Program-made: the position numbers and the translations under genes
Assembly (NCBI GenBank): GCA_964404165.1
Contig: CAYOIZ010000031.1
Span: forward strand, 12,765-76,764
DNA length: 64,000 bases
Direction of reading: 5' to 3'
Origin: DASYLJ01 sp964404165
Lineage (GTDB): Bacteria > Desulfobacterota > Binatia > DP-6
Notes under the pieces: generated by a model
The model's input: the letters and a program-made list of their open reading frames with translations, nothing else
Database searches by the model: none
What the model was told of the DNA's origin: nothing
Shown: positions 1-10,556 of the stretch, piece after piece
Position numbering within the stretch: the stretch's first letter is position 1
Layout: each line of letters starts with the position of its first letter

Positions 1-43
1 GAGCACGTCGTCGCGTTCCATCCACCTGAAGCTCGACCTCGGC

Positions 44-1195
44 ATGCGTGGCGTACTGCTCGATCCGAGCGCACGCGACGTCGCGCCCGGCTTCGACGCG
101 CCGCTGCCCATGCTCGACCTGCTGCTGCCCGACGGCGTTCGCGTCTGCGCCCCGGTGGCGACCGAGAATGCGCCGCTGCTGGTCGCCGAGGGCAAGCGGC
201 TCTTCGTCCTGCCCGGCGGCGCCGGTGACGGCGCTGGGCGCGTCGAAGTGCAGCGCGCGACGTTGCCGCGATTCGCGGCCCGGCAGACCACGCGCGGCAT
301 CCCCATGCGCCGCGTGGCCACGGTGCTCGGCGGCCATCTCCTCGTGCACCCGGGCGCGGTGTGCGGCTTCGGCGTCCACGGCGCCCCGTGCCGCTTCTGT
401 CTCGAGGGCGCGCGCGGCCCCACCGATCGCGCCACCCTCCCGACGGTGGCCGACGTCGTCGAGGTGGTGCGTGCCGCGTTCGACGAGGGCGTCGCCAATC
501 TCGTCTACGTGAACGGCAGCCCGTTCGAGGCCGAGGACGGCGGCATGGCCTTCCTCGCGCCCTACGTCGAGGCCATCCGCAAGCATTTCGACACGCTGGT
601 GGCGGTGCAGGCGCATCCGCCGCGCGCGCTGTCCTGGATCGATCGCACCTATGCGATGGGCGTCGACGCGCTCAGCTTCAACCTCGAGATCTTCGACCCG
701 GAGCTGCTGAACCGTCACTGCATCGGGCGCTCACGCTACATCGGCCGCGAACGCTATCTGGAAGCGCTCGAGCGCGCGGCCCAGGTCTTCCCGAGCGGCA
801 CGGTATGGTCCGACCTCGTCGTCGGCCTCGAGCCCCTCGACTCCACCATGGCCGGCATCGACGCCCTCGCCGCCATGGGCGTGCTGCCCGTCGTGACCAT
901 GCGGCGCCCGCCGGCGGCCGACCCGCTCACGCCGGCGGCGGTGGAGCCGCTCCTCGCCCACCTGCACCGCGCGGTCCGCGCCCGCGGCATCTCGATGGGT
1001 TGGGTGGGCGATCTGGCCCTCGGCATCAGCCCGTTGGAAGCGCGCGAGTTCGCGGGGGACGACGCCCGCATGGCGCTCGCCATGCGGCAGCTCACCCGCT
1101 GGCGCCTGGGGGCCCTGGCCACGCGCGGCCTGGCCCGCGCCCGGCGCCGCCTGCGCGTGCGGCCGGACGCCGACGGCATCGACATCGAGCACTGA
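44..1195 (+). CDS. Radical-SAM-like protein, substrate unknown
   Basis: Three cysteines at about residues 107, 116 and 119 (C-x8-C-x2-C, ending PCRFC) sit where radical SAM enzymes hold their [4Fe-4S] cluster. The usual spacing is C-x3-C-x2-C, so this is a variant. The following barrel-like segments (VYVNGSPFE, SFNLEIFD, then a VVGLE strand) match the core of the family. There is no clear accessory Fe-S domain; the C-terminus is Arg-rich. The frame is open back to the left edge of the window, so the true start may lie upstream. The next gene is sat, about 100 nt away on the same strand, but nothing links the two functionally. Family placement is moderately sure, function unknown. Confidence 0.6.
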   Translation: MRGVLLDPSARDVAPGFDAPLPMLDLLLPDGVRVCAPVATENAPLLVAEGKRLFVLPGGAGDGAGRVEVQRATLPRFAARQTTRGIPMRRVATVLGGHLLVHPGAVCGFGVHGAPCRFCLEGARGPTDRATLPTVADVVEVVRAAFDEGVANLVYVNGSPFEAEDGGMAFLAPYVEAIRKHFDTLVAVQAHPPRALSWIDRTYAMGVDALSFNLEIFDPELLNRHCIGRSRYIGRERYLEALERAAQVFPSGTVWSDLVVGLEPLDSTMAGIDALAAMGVLPVVTMRRPPAADPLTPAAVEPLLAHLHRAVRARGISMGWVGDLALGISPLEAREFAGDDARMALAMRQLTRWRLGALATRGLARARRRLRVRPDADGIDIEH

Positions 1196-1296
1196 GCGCC
1201 CTGCCCGGCCGCCCGGTCCCGGTTTGAGGTACGGGGCGGATTGGCCTAGGGTCCAGGGTTTCCAAACGCGACCCGAAGAAAGGAATCCACGCGAAC

Positions 1297-2553
1297 ATGG
1301 CCGATCTCATTCCTCCCCATGGTGGCCTCACCGAGCCCGTCAGCTGCATGGTGGCGCCCGGCGACGAAGCCGCACTGCGCGCCGAAGCCGCGGGCCTGGT
1401 GCAGGTTCCCGTCTCCGATGCCGATCTCTCCAGCGTCTATCGCTTCGGCGACGGCGCCCTCTCCCCCCTCACCGGGCCGATGGATGCCAAGACGTACAAC
1501 CGCGTCCTCGACGAGAGCGTGATCGAGCACCAGGGCAAGAAGTACGCGTGGACGATTCCGATCTCGTTCCCGGTCACGTCCGAGCTGGCCGCGAAGATCA
1601 AGCCCGGCCAGAAGGTCGCGCTGGTGAACGGCGGCGGCACCGTGGTCGCAACGCTCGACGTCAACGACGTGTTCGCGTGGGACAAGCCGCGCTACCTGAA
1701 GAGTGTCTACGGCACCGAGCGCACCGACCACCCCGGCGCCGACATGGTGCTCAAGGGCGACGCCGACAAGACACACCTCCTCGGCGGCACGCTCAAGGTG
1801 CTGCCGCAGCCCAAGCACCCGCGCATGGGCAAGTACGTGCTGTCGCCGAAGGAAGTGCGCGCGCTGCTGGCGAAGAAGGGCTGGAAGCGCGTGGTCGCGT
1901 TCCAGACGCGCAACCCGCTCCATCGCGCCCACGAGTACGCGCTGGTGTACGGTCTCGAGACGCTGCTCCGCGCCGGTCACGACGCCGGCGCCTGCCTCAA
2001 CCCGCTCATCGGCGAGACCAAGGGCGACGACGTGAAGGCCGACGTCCGCATGGACACCTACGAGGCGCTGATCGAGCAGCGCTCGCTCGGCGACGGCGAC
2101 AGCGACGCCGCGCTCTGGGGTCCGCGCAAGGAGTCGGTGCCCGATCGCGTCATCCTGCTCGGGCTCGACATCAAGATGTTCTACGGCGGTCCGAAGGAGG
2201 CCGTGATGCACGGCATCTACCGCCAGAACTACGGCTTCACCGACATCGTCATCGGCCGCAAGCACGCCGATGCGCCCTTTGCCGACGGCACCGCCATCTG
2301 GGGCGACTTCGACGCGCAGGAGATCTTCGGCAAGCTCGGCGGCGACCTCAAGATCAGCCCGTTGAAGGTCGGCTTCGCCGCCTTCTACGAGTCGATCGGC
2401 CGCGTCGACCTCACCGACAACCACAAGGACGAGAAGCCGGTGTCGATCTCCGGCAAGGACGTCCGCAAGGCGCTGCTCGACGGCCAGGAAGTCGATCCGC
2501 GCATCATGCGTCCGTCGACGTCGCGCATCCTCGCCGCGGCGATGAAGCAGTAG
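1297..2553 (+). CDS. sat: Sulfate adenylyltransferase (ATP sulfurylase)
   Basis: Converts sulfate and ATP to adenylyl sulfate (APS) and pyrophosphate, the first step of sulfate activation; the homomeric Sat type can also run in reverse. The signature FQTRNPLHRAHEY lies near residues 202-214 and supplies the HxxH nucleotide-binding motif. A second conserved block, GRKHADAP, follows. The length of 418 residues is normal for a single-domain bacterial Sat without an APS kinase domain. The ATG has an AAAGGA Shine-Dalgarno-like stretch upstream. No aprAB, dsr or cysNC genes are nearby, so assimilatory or dissimilatory use cannot be decided here. The sirohaem-forming gene at 32.1 kb would fit an assimilatory sulfite reductase elsewhere. 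Confidence 0.95.
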   Translation: MADLIPPHGGLTEPVSCMVAPGDEAALRAEAAGLVQVPVSDADLSSVYRFGDGALSPLTGPMDAKTYNRVLDESVIEHQGKKYAWTIPISFPVTSELAAKIKPGQKVALVNGGGTVVATLDVNDVFAWDKPRYLKSVYGTERTDHPGADMVLKGDADKTHLLGGTLKVLPQPKHPRMGKYVLSPKEVRALLAKKGWKRVVAFQTRNPLHRAHEYALVYGLETLLRAGHDAGACLNPLIGETKGDDVKADVRMDTYEALIEQRSLGDGDSDAALWGPRKESVPDRVILLGLDIKMFYGGPKEAVMHGIYRQNYGFTDIVIGRKHADAPFADGTAIWGDFDAQEIFGKLGGDLKISPLKVGFAAFYESIGRVDLTDNHKDEKPVSISGKDVRKALLDGQEVDPRIMRPSTSRILAAAMKQ

Positions 2554-2573
2554 GTCAGGACGGGCCGGGCCCG

Positions 2574-2786
2574 ATGAAGGTCGACGTCTCCTGCACGAAG
2601 TGCGGCAGCGAGCGGCGGCTCGACATCGGCAGCCCGGCCCCCGGCCAGTCGCTCGACGACTATCTGCACCTGCTCCGCGAGCGCCTGAGCCACCGCCCGA
2701 GCTTCGAATGCTTCGGCGGCCACATGGAGCTGTCCCCGCCCCTGCCGAGCTTCTGGCAGATCCGCTGGGAAACCCTCGGCGACTAG
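2574..2786 (+). CDS. Small Cys-containing protein, function unknown
   Basis: A 70-residue protein starting 20 nt after the sat stop, probably co-transcribed with sat. It has a CTKC pair near residues 7-10 and a later C/H pair (ECFGGH, residues 45-50), which could form a partial zinc ribbon. No signal peptide or membrane segment. Its 3' end overlaps the end of the convergent gene by 4 nt. I do not recognise a family; the Cys pattern and the tight spacing behind sat are the reasons for calling it. Confidence 0.55.
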   Translation: MKVDVSCTKCGSERRLDIGSPAPGQSLDDYLHLLRERLSHRPSFECFGGHMELSPPLPSFWQIRWETLGD

Positions 2787-3088
2787 CGCGCGCCCGGGCC
2801 GAACGGGTGCAGCTCGACGGAGACGCCGAAGACCTCGACGAGCAGCAGGTAGAGCGCGATCAGCGCCACCAGCAGCGTACCGAGGGCGGTGACGGCGACG
2901 CCCGACAGCAACACGACCGAGAGCACGCCGCCGACGGTAACCGCGGGCTGCAGGAGCCCCGCCTGATTGTAGGGCCCGACGGGCTGGAGCAGGGGCAGGA
3001 TGCCGCGCTCGCGGACCTCGCCCCAGAGGGCGTCGGCCACACTGCGCAGCTGCTGGCCGATCTCGTCGATCCAGGTGTTCGCCATCAC
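2783..3088 (-). CDS. Small membrane protein, function unknown
   Basis: A 101-residue protein with a polar N-terminal 45 residues and a strongly hydrophobic central stretch (about residues 48-88) able to form two transmembrane helices. It is last in a leftward run that begins with an ECF sigma factor, and its start overlaps the preceding gene by 4 nt, so translation is probably coupled. The position suggests a target or accessory of the sigma/anti-sigma system. No family recognised. Confidence 0.6.
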   Translation of the reverse strand: MMANTWIDEIGQQLRSVADALWGEVRERGILPLLQPVGPYNQAGLLQPAVTVGGVLSVVLLSGVAVTALGTLLVALIALYLLLVEVFGVSVELHPFGPGAR

Positions 3089-3552
3089 TCCTGCTCCGCC
3101 TTCAGGACGATCAGCAACGCACCGTCACCGGTGCGCGCGTCCTTGCCGAGGCCGAATACCATGCTGCCGCGGTCGATCAAGCGGACGTTGGTGTCGATGA
3201 GTCGCTTGCGGCCCTCGAGCAGCCGCACCTGCATCAGGATGCGTCCGTCTTCGACCGCCTTCGGGAGCAGCAGGAGCGAGCGCTCCCCCGGCAGTGCGAA
3301 CGACTCGGTGGTGCGCCACGCAACGCGACGGCGCTCCTTGTCGACGAACTGATACGACCGGTAGCCGACGCTGCTGCGCAGCTTGAGGCGCAGATCCTTC
3401 AGGCGCGGATCGCACTTTCCGCTGTCGTCGGCGCGGACCGTGGTGACCTGGATCCAGAGCGGCGGGAGGGCGTGGACGTCGACGTGCGCGCAGAGCAGCA
3501 CCAGCCCGCCGACGACGCCGACGAACGCCCCGCTCAGCTCCCCACGCATCAC
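3085..3552 (-). CDS. Exported protein of the sigma/anti-sigma operon
   Basis: A 155-residue protein with a hydrophobic N-terminal segment (about residues 10-25) that can act as a signal peptide or anchor, followed by a soluble domain of mostly beta character. It overlaps the anti-sigma gene by 4 nt upstream and the small membrane protein by 4 nt downstream, so it belongs to that operon. It may act in the envelope response that the sigma factor controls, but this is inference from position only. No catalytic motif seen. Confidence 0.65.
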   Translation of the reverse strand: MMRGELSGAFVGVVGGLVLLCAHVDVHALPPLWIQVTTVRADDSGKCDPRLKDLRLKLRSSVGYRSYQFVDKERRRVAWRTTESFALPGERSLLLLPKAVEDGRILMQVRLLEGRKRLIDTNVRLIDRGSMVFGLGKDARTGDGALLIVLKAEQE

Positions 3553-4106
3553 CGACCCGCGTCCTCGGTGTGGTTCACCCAGATGATCGTGGTGCCGCTC
3601 TTGGGCTCACGCCGGACGTCGACGGCGCGCTCGGCGCGCAGGCGATCGATGTACGTGTGGTTGTCGACCTTGCGGCTGCTGAGGATGGACTTCTCGTGCG
3701 CGATGGACGGCGCCCGGTCGACGCGCGCGACCTGCTGCGGCCTCGCAGCCGACGGCGTGGGGGCCTTCGGCGGCTCGATCTGGCCCATCCACAGGAGGAG
3801 CCCGGCGGCCATCGCGGCCATCGTGCCCCACATCGGCAGCGCCCGCAGCCGACGACTGCGGGCCAGCGCGGCGTCGTGGCGATCGACGCCCGCCTCGACC
3901 GCGGACCAGACGCCGCCGAAATCGAGCGCGTCGACGGCGGCGGCATTGCCGCGCGCGACCAGCTCGCGAAGCTCGGTCATCTCGCGGATGGCGGCGTCGC
4001 AGGTGGTGCAGGTGCCGGCGTGTCGTGCGACCGCCAGCAGCATGGGGGGTGGAAGCTCCGTGTCGAGGAACGGATCGAGCAGCGTGCTGACGTCGGTACA
4101 GTTCAT
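3549..4106 (-). CDS. Anti-sigma factor with zf-HC2 zinc finger
   Basis: A 185-residue protein whose N-terminus carries the H-x3-C-x2-C motif (HAGTCTTC) of the anti-sigma zinc finger family; this region binds the sigma factor in the cytoplasm. A single membrane helix lies near residues 95-115 (a stretch ending GLLLWMG), followed by a probable periplasmic tail. The start at MNCTDV was preferred over a longer in-frame extension because zf-HC2 domains begin at the N-terminus. The gene starts 8 nt after the ECF sigma gene and is almost certainly its regulator. Confidence 0.85.
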   Translation of the reverse strand: MNCTDVSTLLDPFLDTELPPPMLLAVARHAGTCTTCDAAIREMTELRELVARGNAAAVDALDFGGVWSAVEAGVDRHDAALARSRRLRALPMWGTMAAMAAGLLLWMGQIEPPKAPTPSAARPQQVARVDRAPSIAHEKSILSSRKVDNHTYIDRLRAERAVDVRREPKSGTTIIWVNHTEDAGR

Positions 4107-4114
4107 GGGATGGT

Positions 4115-4696
4115 TCAGCGCAGACGGCGCAGTCGCTCCTGAAGCTGCCGCCTGGCGTAGTGCAGCCGGCTCATGACGGTGCCCTTCGGACACTCGAGAA
4201 CCCGACTGATCTCCTCGTAGGAGAGACCATCCACCTCGCGAAGGAGTATCACAGCGCGATGGTCGGGGGTCAATTCGGCGATGGCTTCCTGAAGCCCTTT
4301 CGCGAGCTCGGCATCACGCGCCCGCTGGAAGGGATCGCCGAGATCACCGCCGTCGACGAGGGACGCGGGCACCTCGGGTTCGGGACTGCTGGGGCCGTCA
4401 CGGAGCTCGGCGTTCAGTGTCGGCATTTTGGCCTCGCGCCGCTGATGATCGATGCAGACGTTGACGGCGATGCGGTAAATCCAGGTGTAGAATGACGAGT
4501 CACCCTTGAAGCGGTCCAGGTTCTGATAGGCCTTGGTGAACGTCTCCTGCACGACATCGAGCGCGTCCTCGCGATTTCGCAACATTCCGACCGCGAGCCC
4601 TGCAACCTTGCGCTGGTATCGCTCGACCAATTGTTGAAAGGCCTCCCGGTCTCCGTCCCGGGTGCGTTGAACGAGGTCCCAGTCGCTAGGCCCCAC
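4115..4696 (-). CDS. ECF-type RNA polymerase sigma factor
   Basis: A 193-residue group 4 sigma factor. Region 2 lies at about residues 20-90 (core -10 recognition, with ALDVVQETF) and region 4 at about residues 130-185 (the helix-turn-helix around LSYEEISRVL, then GTVMSRLHYAR). Region 3 is absent, as expected for ECF factors. It directs RNA polymerase to a small regulon and is probably held by the membrane anti-sigma factor encoded next. The linker between regions 2 and 4 is fairly long and acidic. RpoE-like by architecture; the signal is unknown. Confidence 0.95.
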   Translation of the reverse strand: MGPSDWDLVQRTRDGDREAFQQLVERYQRKVAGLAVGMLRNREDALDVVQETFTKAYQNLDRFKGDSSFYTWIYRIAVNVCIDHQRREAKMPTLNAELRDGPSSPEPEVPASLVDGGDLGDPFQRARDAELAKGLQEAIAELTPDHRAVILLREVDGLSYEEISRVLECPKGTVMSRLHYARRQLQERLRRLR

Positions 4697-4710
4697 GGCC
4701 TGCTCGTTTC

Positions 4711-4737
4711 TCAGACGATGGTCGGAGGATCGTATTC
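4711..4737 (-). promoter_or_regulatory. Candidate ECF-type promoter upstream of the sigma gene
   Basis: On the minus strand GAATAC and TCTGA are separated by 16 nt, just upstream of the sigma gene. This resembles the GAACTT/TCTGA pattern of RpoE-like factors and would give autoregulation. The region also lies directly after polA, so read-through from polA is an alternative. The match is partial. Confidence 0.3.
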
Positions 4738-4749
4738 ACGCCTGCCCGA

Positions 4750-7359
<2,610 letters not shown>

Positions 7360-7402
7360 GATCGAGCGATTCGGAGCGACTCGACGCGACGGCGTCGGAA
7401 CG

Positions 7403-7431
7403 TTGACAGTCAGGGATGGGGTCGCTAGATA
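7403..7431 (+). promoter_or_regulatory. Sigma70-type promoter of the ABC transporter operon
   Basis: A perfect -35 box TTGACA (7403-7408) is followed after 17 nt by TAGATA (7426-7431), a reasonable -10. It lies in the 116-nt gap between divergent polA and the ABC ATPase gene, about 45 nt before the ATPase start. Confidence 0.6.
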
Positions 7432-7475
7432 GCCGACCCGAATATTCCTCGTGCGCTGACGTCCAAAGCCACTAC

Positions 7476-8213
7476 ATGATCGAAGTCGCAAACCTGAGCA
7501 AACGGTACGGCGACATCACGGCGGTCGAGAACGTGTCGTTCACCGCGAATCCGGGCGAGACGCTCGGCTTTCTCGGACCGAACGGCGCGGGCAAGACGAC
7601 CACGCTGCGGGTGATCACCGGATTCCTGCCGGCCACGGCCGGCACGGTGCGCGTATGCGGCCACGACGTGTTCGAGGAGTCGGCGGAGGTGCGGCGGCGC
7701 ATCGGGTACCTGCCCGAGAACCCGCCCCTCTACAACGACATGACCGTCGTGCCCTACCTCCGCTTCGCGGCCAAGCTGCGCGGCGTCGGTCGGGGCGACG
7801 TCGAGACCGCCGTCGAGCGCGTGCTCGACACCTGCGGCCTCACCGGCGTCGCCACCCGTCTGCTGGGACATCTGTCGAAGGGCTACCGGCAGCGCGTCGG
7901 GCTGGCCCAGGCGCTCATCCACGAGCCCGAGGTCCTGATCCTCGACGAGCCCACCAACGGGCTCGACCCCGGCCAGATCCGCGACATGCTCGGCTTCATC
8001 AGCAGCCTCGGCACCGAGCGAACCGTGGTGCTCTCCACGCACATCCTCTCCCAGGTGCTGTCCGCCTGTCAGAAGGTGGTCATCATCGCCGACGGCCGGG
8101 TCGTGGTGCAGGATCTCCTCACCAACCTCACCCGCGATCGCTCCCTGGAAGACGTCTACACCCAGGCCATCGTGCGCGGACACCGCGGCGGCGACGCAGA
8201 GGCAACGGCCTAG
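7476..8213 (+). CDS. ABC transporter ATP-binding protein (GldA-like)
   Basis: A 245-residue ABC ATPase. Walker A GPNGAGKTT is near residues 34-42, the ABC signature is LSKGYRQR, and Walker B is VLILDEPTNGLDP. A Gln-loop region and a His switch (STHILSQ) are present. It probably drives the permease encoded next and forms the first gene of a four-gene operon with GldG-like and DUF4340 proteins. In Bacteroidetes such a transporter is tied to gliding; in other phyla the substrate is unknown. The ATG was chosen because it starts the conserved IEVANLSKRY strand. There is no obvious Shine-Dalgarno. Confidence 0.93.
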   Translation: MIEVANLSKRYGDITAVENVSFTANPGETLGFLGPNGAGKTTTLRVITGFLPATAGTVRVCGHDVFEESAEVRRRIGYLPENPPLYNDMTVVPYLRFAAKLRGVGRGDVETAVERVLDTCGLTGVATRLLGHLSKGYRQRVGLAQALIHEPEVLILDEPTNGLDPGQIRDMLGFISSLGTERTVVLSTHILSQVLSACQKVVIIADGRVVVQDLLTNLTRDRSLEDVYTQAIVRGHRGGDAEATA

Positions 8214-8987
8214 GTGCGCAACGTCCTCACCATCGCCGGGCGCGAGATCCGGTCGTACTTCTCGTCGGCCGTGGCCTACGTGCTCCTGGCGGTGTTCCTG
8301 GCGCTCGGCGGCTACTTCTTCTGGGCGCTGCTCTCGGCGTTCAACCAGAGTCTGCAGATCTACAGCATGATGCAGAATCCGCAGATGCTGGAGCGCTTCA
8401 ACCTGAACGAGATGGTCATCAGCCCGCTGCTGGCCAACATGGCGGTGCTGCTCATCTTCATCGTCCCGGCCATCACCATGCGGATGTTCCCGGAGGAGAA
8501 GCGGGCCGGTACCTACGAGCTGCTGCTGACGGCGCCGGTGAGCGTCAGCGAGATCGTCCTCGGCAAGTTCCTCGGTGGCCTCGTCCTGGTACTCCTCATG
8601 ATCGGCCTCTCCGGGTTCTTCGGCCTGCTGCTGGCGCTCTACGGCAATCCCGAGGTCGGCATCATGCTGACGGGCTATCTCGGCCTGGCGCTCATGGCGG
8701 TCACGTTCCTGGCGCTCGGCACGTTGATCTCCTCGTTCACCGACAACGTCGTCGTCGCCTACGTCGGCACGTTGTTCTCGCTTCTGGTGCTCTACACCAT
8801 CGGATGGCTCGGCGAGACGGTGCAGGGCCCCGGTGGCGACATCATCCGCTACATCTCGATCACCGATCACTTCGGGGCGATGTCGCGCGGCATCATCGAC
8901 ACGAAGGATCTCGTGTACTTCGCGACGCTGCTGGTGGTCTCGCTGTTCCTGACCCACCGCTCCGTCGAATCGGTGCGCTGGAGGTAA
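8214..8987 (+). CDS. ABC transporter permease (GldF-like)
   Basis: A 257-residue inner-membrane protein with about six hydrophobic helices and the EEKRAGTYELLLTAP loop typical of ABC-2 type permeases that pair with GldG-like proteins. The GTG start directly abuts the ATPase stop codon, so translation is probably coupled. It would form the membrane channel or exporter with the neighbouring ATPase. Substrate unknown. Confidence 0.92.
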   Translation: MRNVLTIAGREIRSYFSSAVAYVLLAVFLALGGYFFWALLSAFNQSLQIYSMMQNPQMLERFNLNEMVISPLLANMAVLLIFIVPAITMRMFPEEKRAGTYELLLTAPVSVSEIVLGKFLGGLVLVLLMIGLSGFFGLLLALYGNPEVGIMLTGYLGLALMAVTFLALGTLISSFTDNVVVAYVGTLFSLLVLYTIGWLGETVQGPGGDIIRYISITDHFGAMSRGIIDTKDLVYFATLLVVSLFLTHRSVESVRWR

Positions 8988-8990
8988 CGC

Positions 8991-10556
8991 GTGGGGCGGT
9001 CTGCGTCGCTCTTCGGCCTCCTCGGCCTGGTCTTCCTCGGCTTCGGCATCGTGGCCTCGGTCTTCGTGGCCGACCCCACCCAGGACCTCTACGTCCTCCT
9101 GAACCTCATCCTGGGCGCGGGGCTCGTGGTCGCGTTCCTGGCGTTCGGCGCCGACGGCCTGCGCACCCTCGTCGGACAGCGCTCCACCCGCTACGGCGCG
9201 GCGGCCGCGGTCTACACGCTGCTGTTCGTGGCGCTCGTCGTCGGGCTCAACTACCTCGGCGCGCGCCACCACCACCGCTGGGACGTCAGCGAGGGCGGCA
9301 TCTACACGCTCTCGCCGCAGTCGAAGAAGATCGTCGAAGACCTGAAAGAGAAGCTCGTCATGACGGCCTTCGCCGAGGGCGGTCAGAGCCCGCAGCTCGA
9401 CTCCCTGCTCGAGAGCTTCCGCTACGCCGCGCCCGACAAGGTCGAGACGCGCATCGTCGACCCCGAGAAGGAGCCAGCGCTCGTCGACCAGATGAAGATC
9501 ACCACCGTACCCACCGTGAATCTCCAGTACGGCAAGGAGAGCTTCGTCGTCTCGCAGCCGAGCGAAGAGAGCATCACCAACGGCATCATCCGGGTCTCCG
9601 GCGGCAGCAAGAAGATCGTCTACTTCACCGAGGGTTTCGGCGAGGCGAGCTTCCAGGACACGCAGGATCCGAAGGGCTACTCCGGCGCGAAGCTGGCGCT
9701 CGAGCAGGAGAACTACGAGGTCAAGTCGCTGCTCCTGCCGTCGGTGGAGAGCATTCCCGACGACGCCAGCGTGGTGATCGTCGCCGGGCCCACGCGTCCC
9801 TTCACCGACGCCGCCATCGCCGCGCTCGACGGCTATCTGCGTCGCGGCGGCCATCTGATGGTGATGGTCGGCCCGCGCCAGGGCGGCGACAAGCTCACCG
9901 CGTTCCTCGCCAGCTGGGGTGCGCGCGTCGGCAACGACATCGTCATCGACCGCGAGGTCCGCATGTTCGAGGGCCCGCGCCTCGGCGTGGTGCCCCTCGT
10001 GAAGACGTACGGCCAGCACCCCATCACCCAGGCGTTCCGCGACTACACCGTGTTCCCGCAGACGAGCTCGGTCGATCCCGCGGCCGAGGGCAAGGCCGGG
10101 CTGCAGGCCACCACGCTGGTCTCCACCAGCGAGTCGAGCTGGGCCGAGTCCGACGTCGACGGCGTGTTCACGCAGGGCGTCGCCACCGTCGACGACAGCG
10201 ACCGCAAGGGCCCGGTGTCGATCGGGGTCGCCGTCACGGCCAAGCCGAAGGACATGGGCCTCCAGCCCCCCGCCACCGCCGACGAGGCGCGCCTCGTCGT
10301 CTTCGGCACGGCGCTCTTCGCCAACAGCCAGCAGCTGGTGCAGGCCCGGCTCAACGGCGATCTGTTCCTGAACGCCGTCGGCTGGCTCGTCGGCCAGGAG
10401 GAGCTGGTCTCGATCCGGAGCCGCACGGTGCGCGCCTCGCGCGCCGAGCTCACGCCGGTGCAGGCCGCGCAGCTCTTCTACCTCTCCGTACTCATCATCC
10501 CGGAGCTGCTGATGGCGCTCGGCATCTGGGTCTGGTGGCGACGGAGAACGGCGTGA
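8991..10556 (+). CDS. GldG-like ABC auxiliary membrane protein
   Basis: A 521-residue protein with two or three N-terminal membrane helices, a large extracytoplasmic domain of about residues 90-480 and a C-terminal helix (near VLIIPELLMALGIWVWW). This is the architecture of the GldG/ABC-type auxiliary family. The domain begins with the conserved YTLSPQSKKI pattern (the short sensor-like part) and contains the VIVAGPTRP region. It starts with GTG 3 nt after the permease and overlaps the next gene by 4 nt. It likely works with the ABC transporter at the inner membrane. Confidence 0.88.
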   Translation: MGRSASLFGLLGLVFLGFGIVASVFVADPTQDLYVLLNLILGAGLVVAFLAFGADGLRTLVGQRSTRYGAAAAVYTLLFVALVVGLNYLGARHHHRWDVSEGGIYTLSPQSKKIVEDLKEKLVMTAFAEGGQSPQLDSLLESFRYAAPDKVETRIVDPEKEPALVDQMKITTVPTVNLQYGKESFVVSQPSEESITNGIIRVSGGSKKIVYFTEGFGEASFQDTQDPKGYSGAKLALEQENYEVKSLLLPSVESIPDDASVVIVAGPTRPFTDAAIAALDGYLRRGGHLMVMVGPRQGGDKLTAFLASWGARVGNDIVIDREVRMFEGPRLGVVPLVKTYGQHPITQAFRDYTVFPQTSSVDPAAEGKAGLQATTLVSTSESSWAESDVDGVFTQGVATVDDSDRKGPVSIGVAVTAKPKDMGLQPPATADEARLVVFGTALFANSQQLVQARLNGDLFLNAVGWLVGQEELVSIRSRTVRASRAELTPVQAAQLFYLSVLIIPELLMALGIWVWWRRRTA

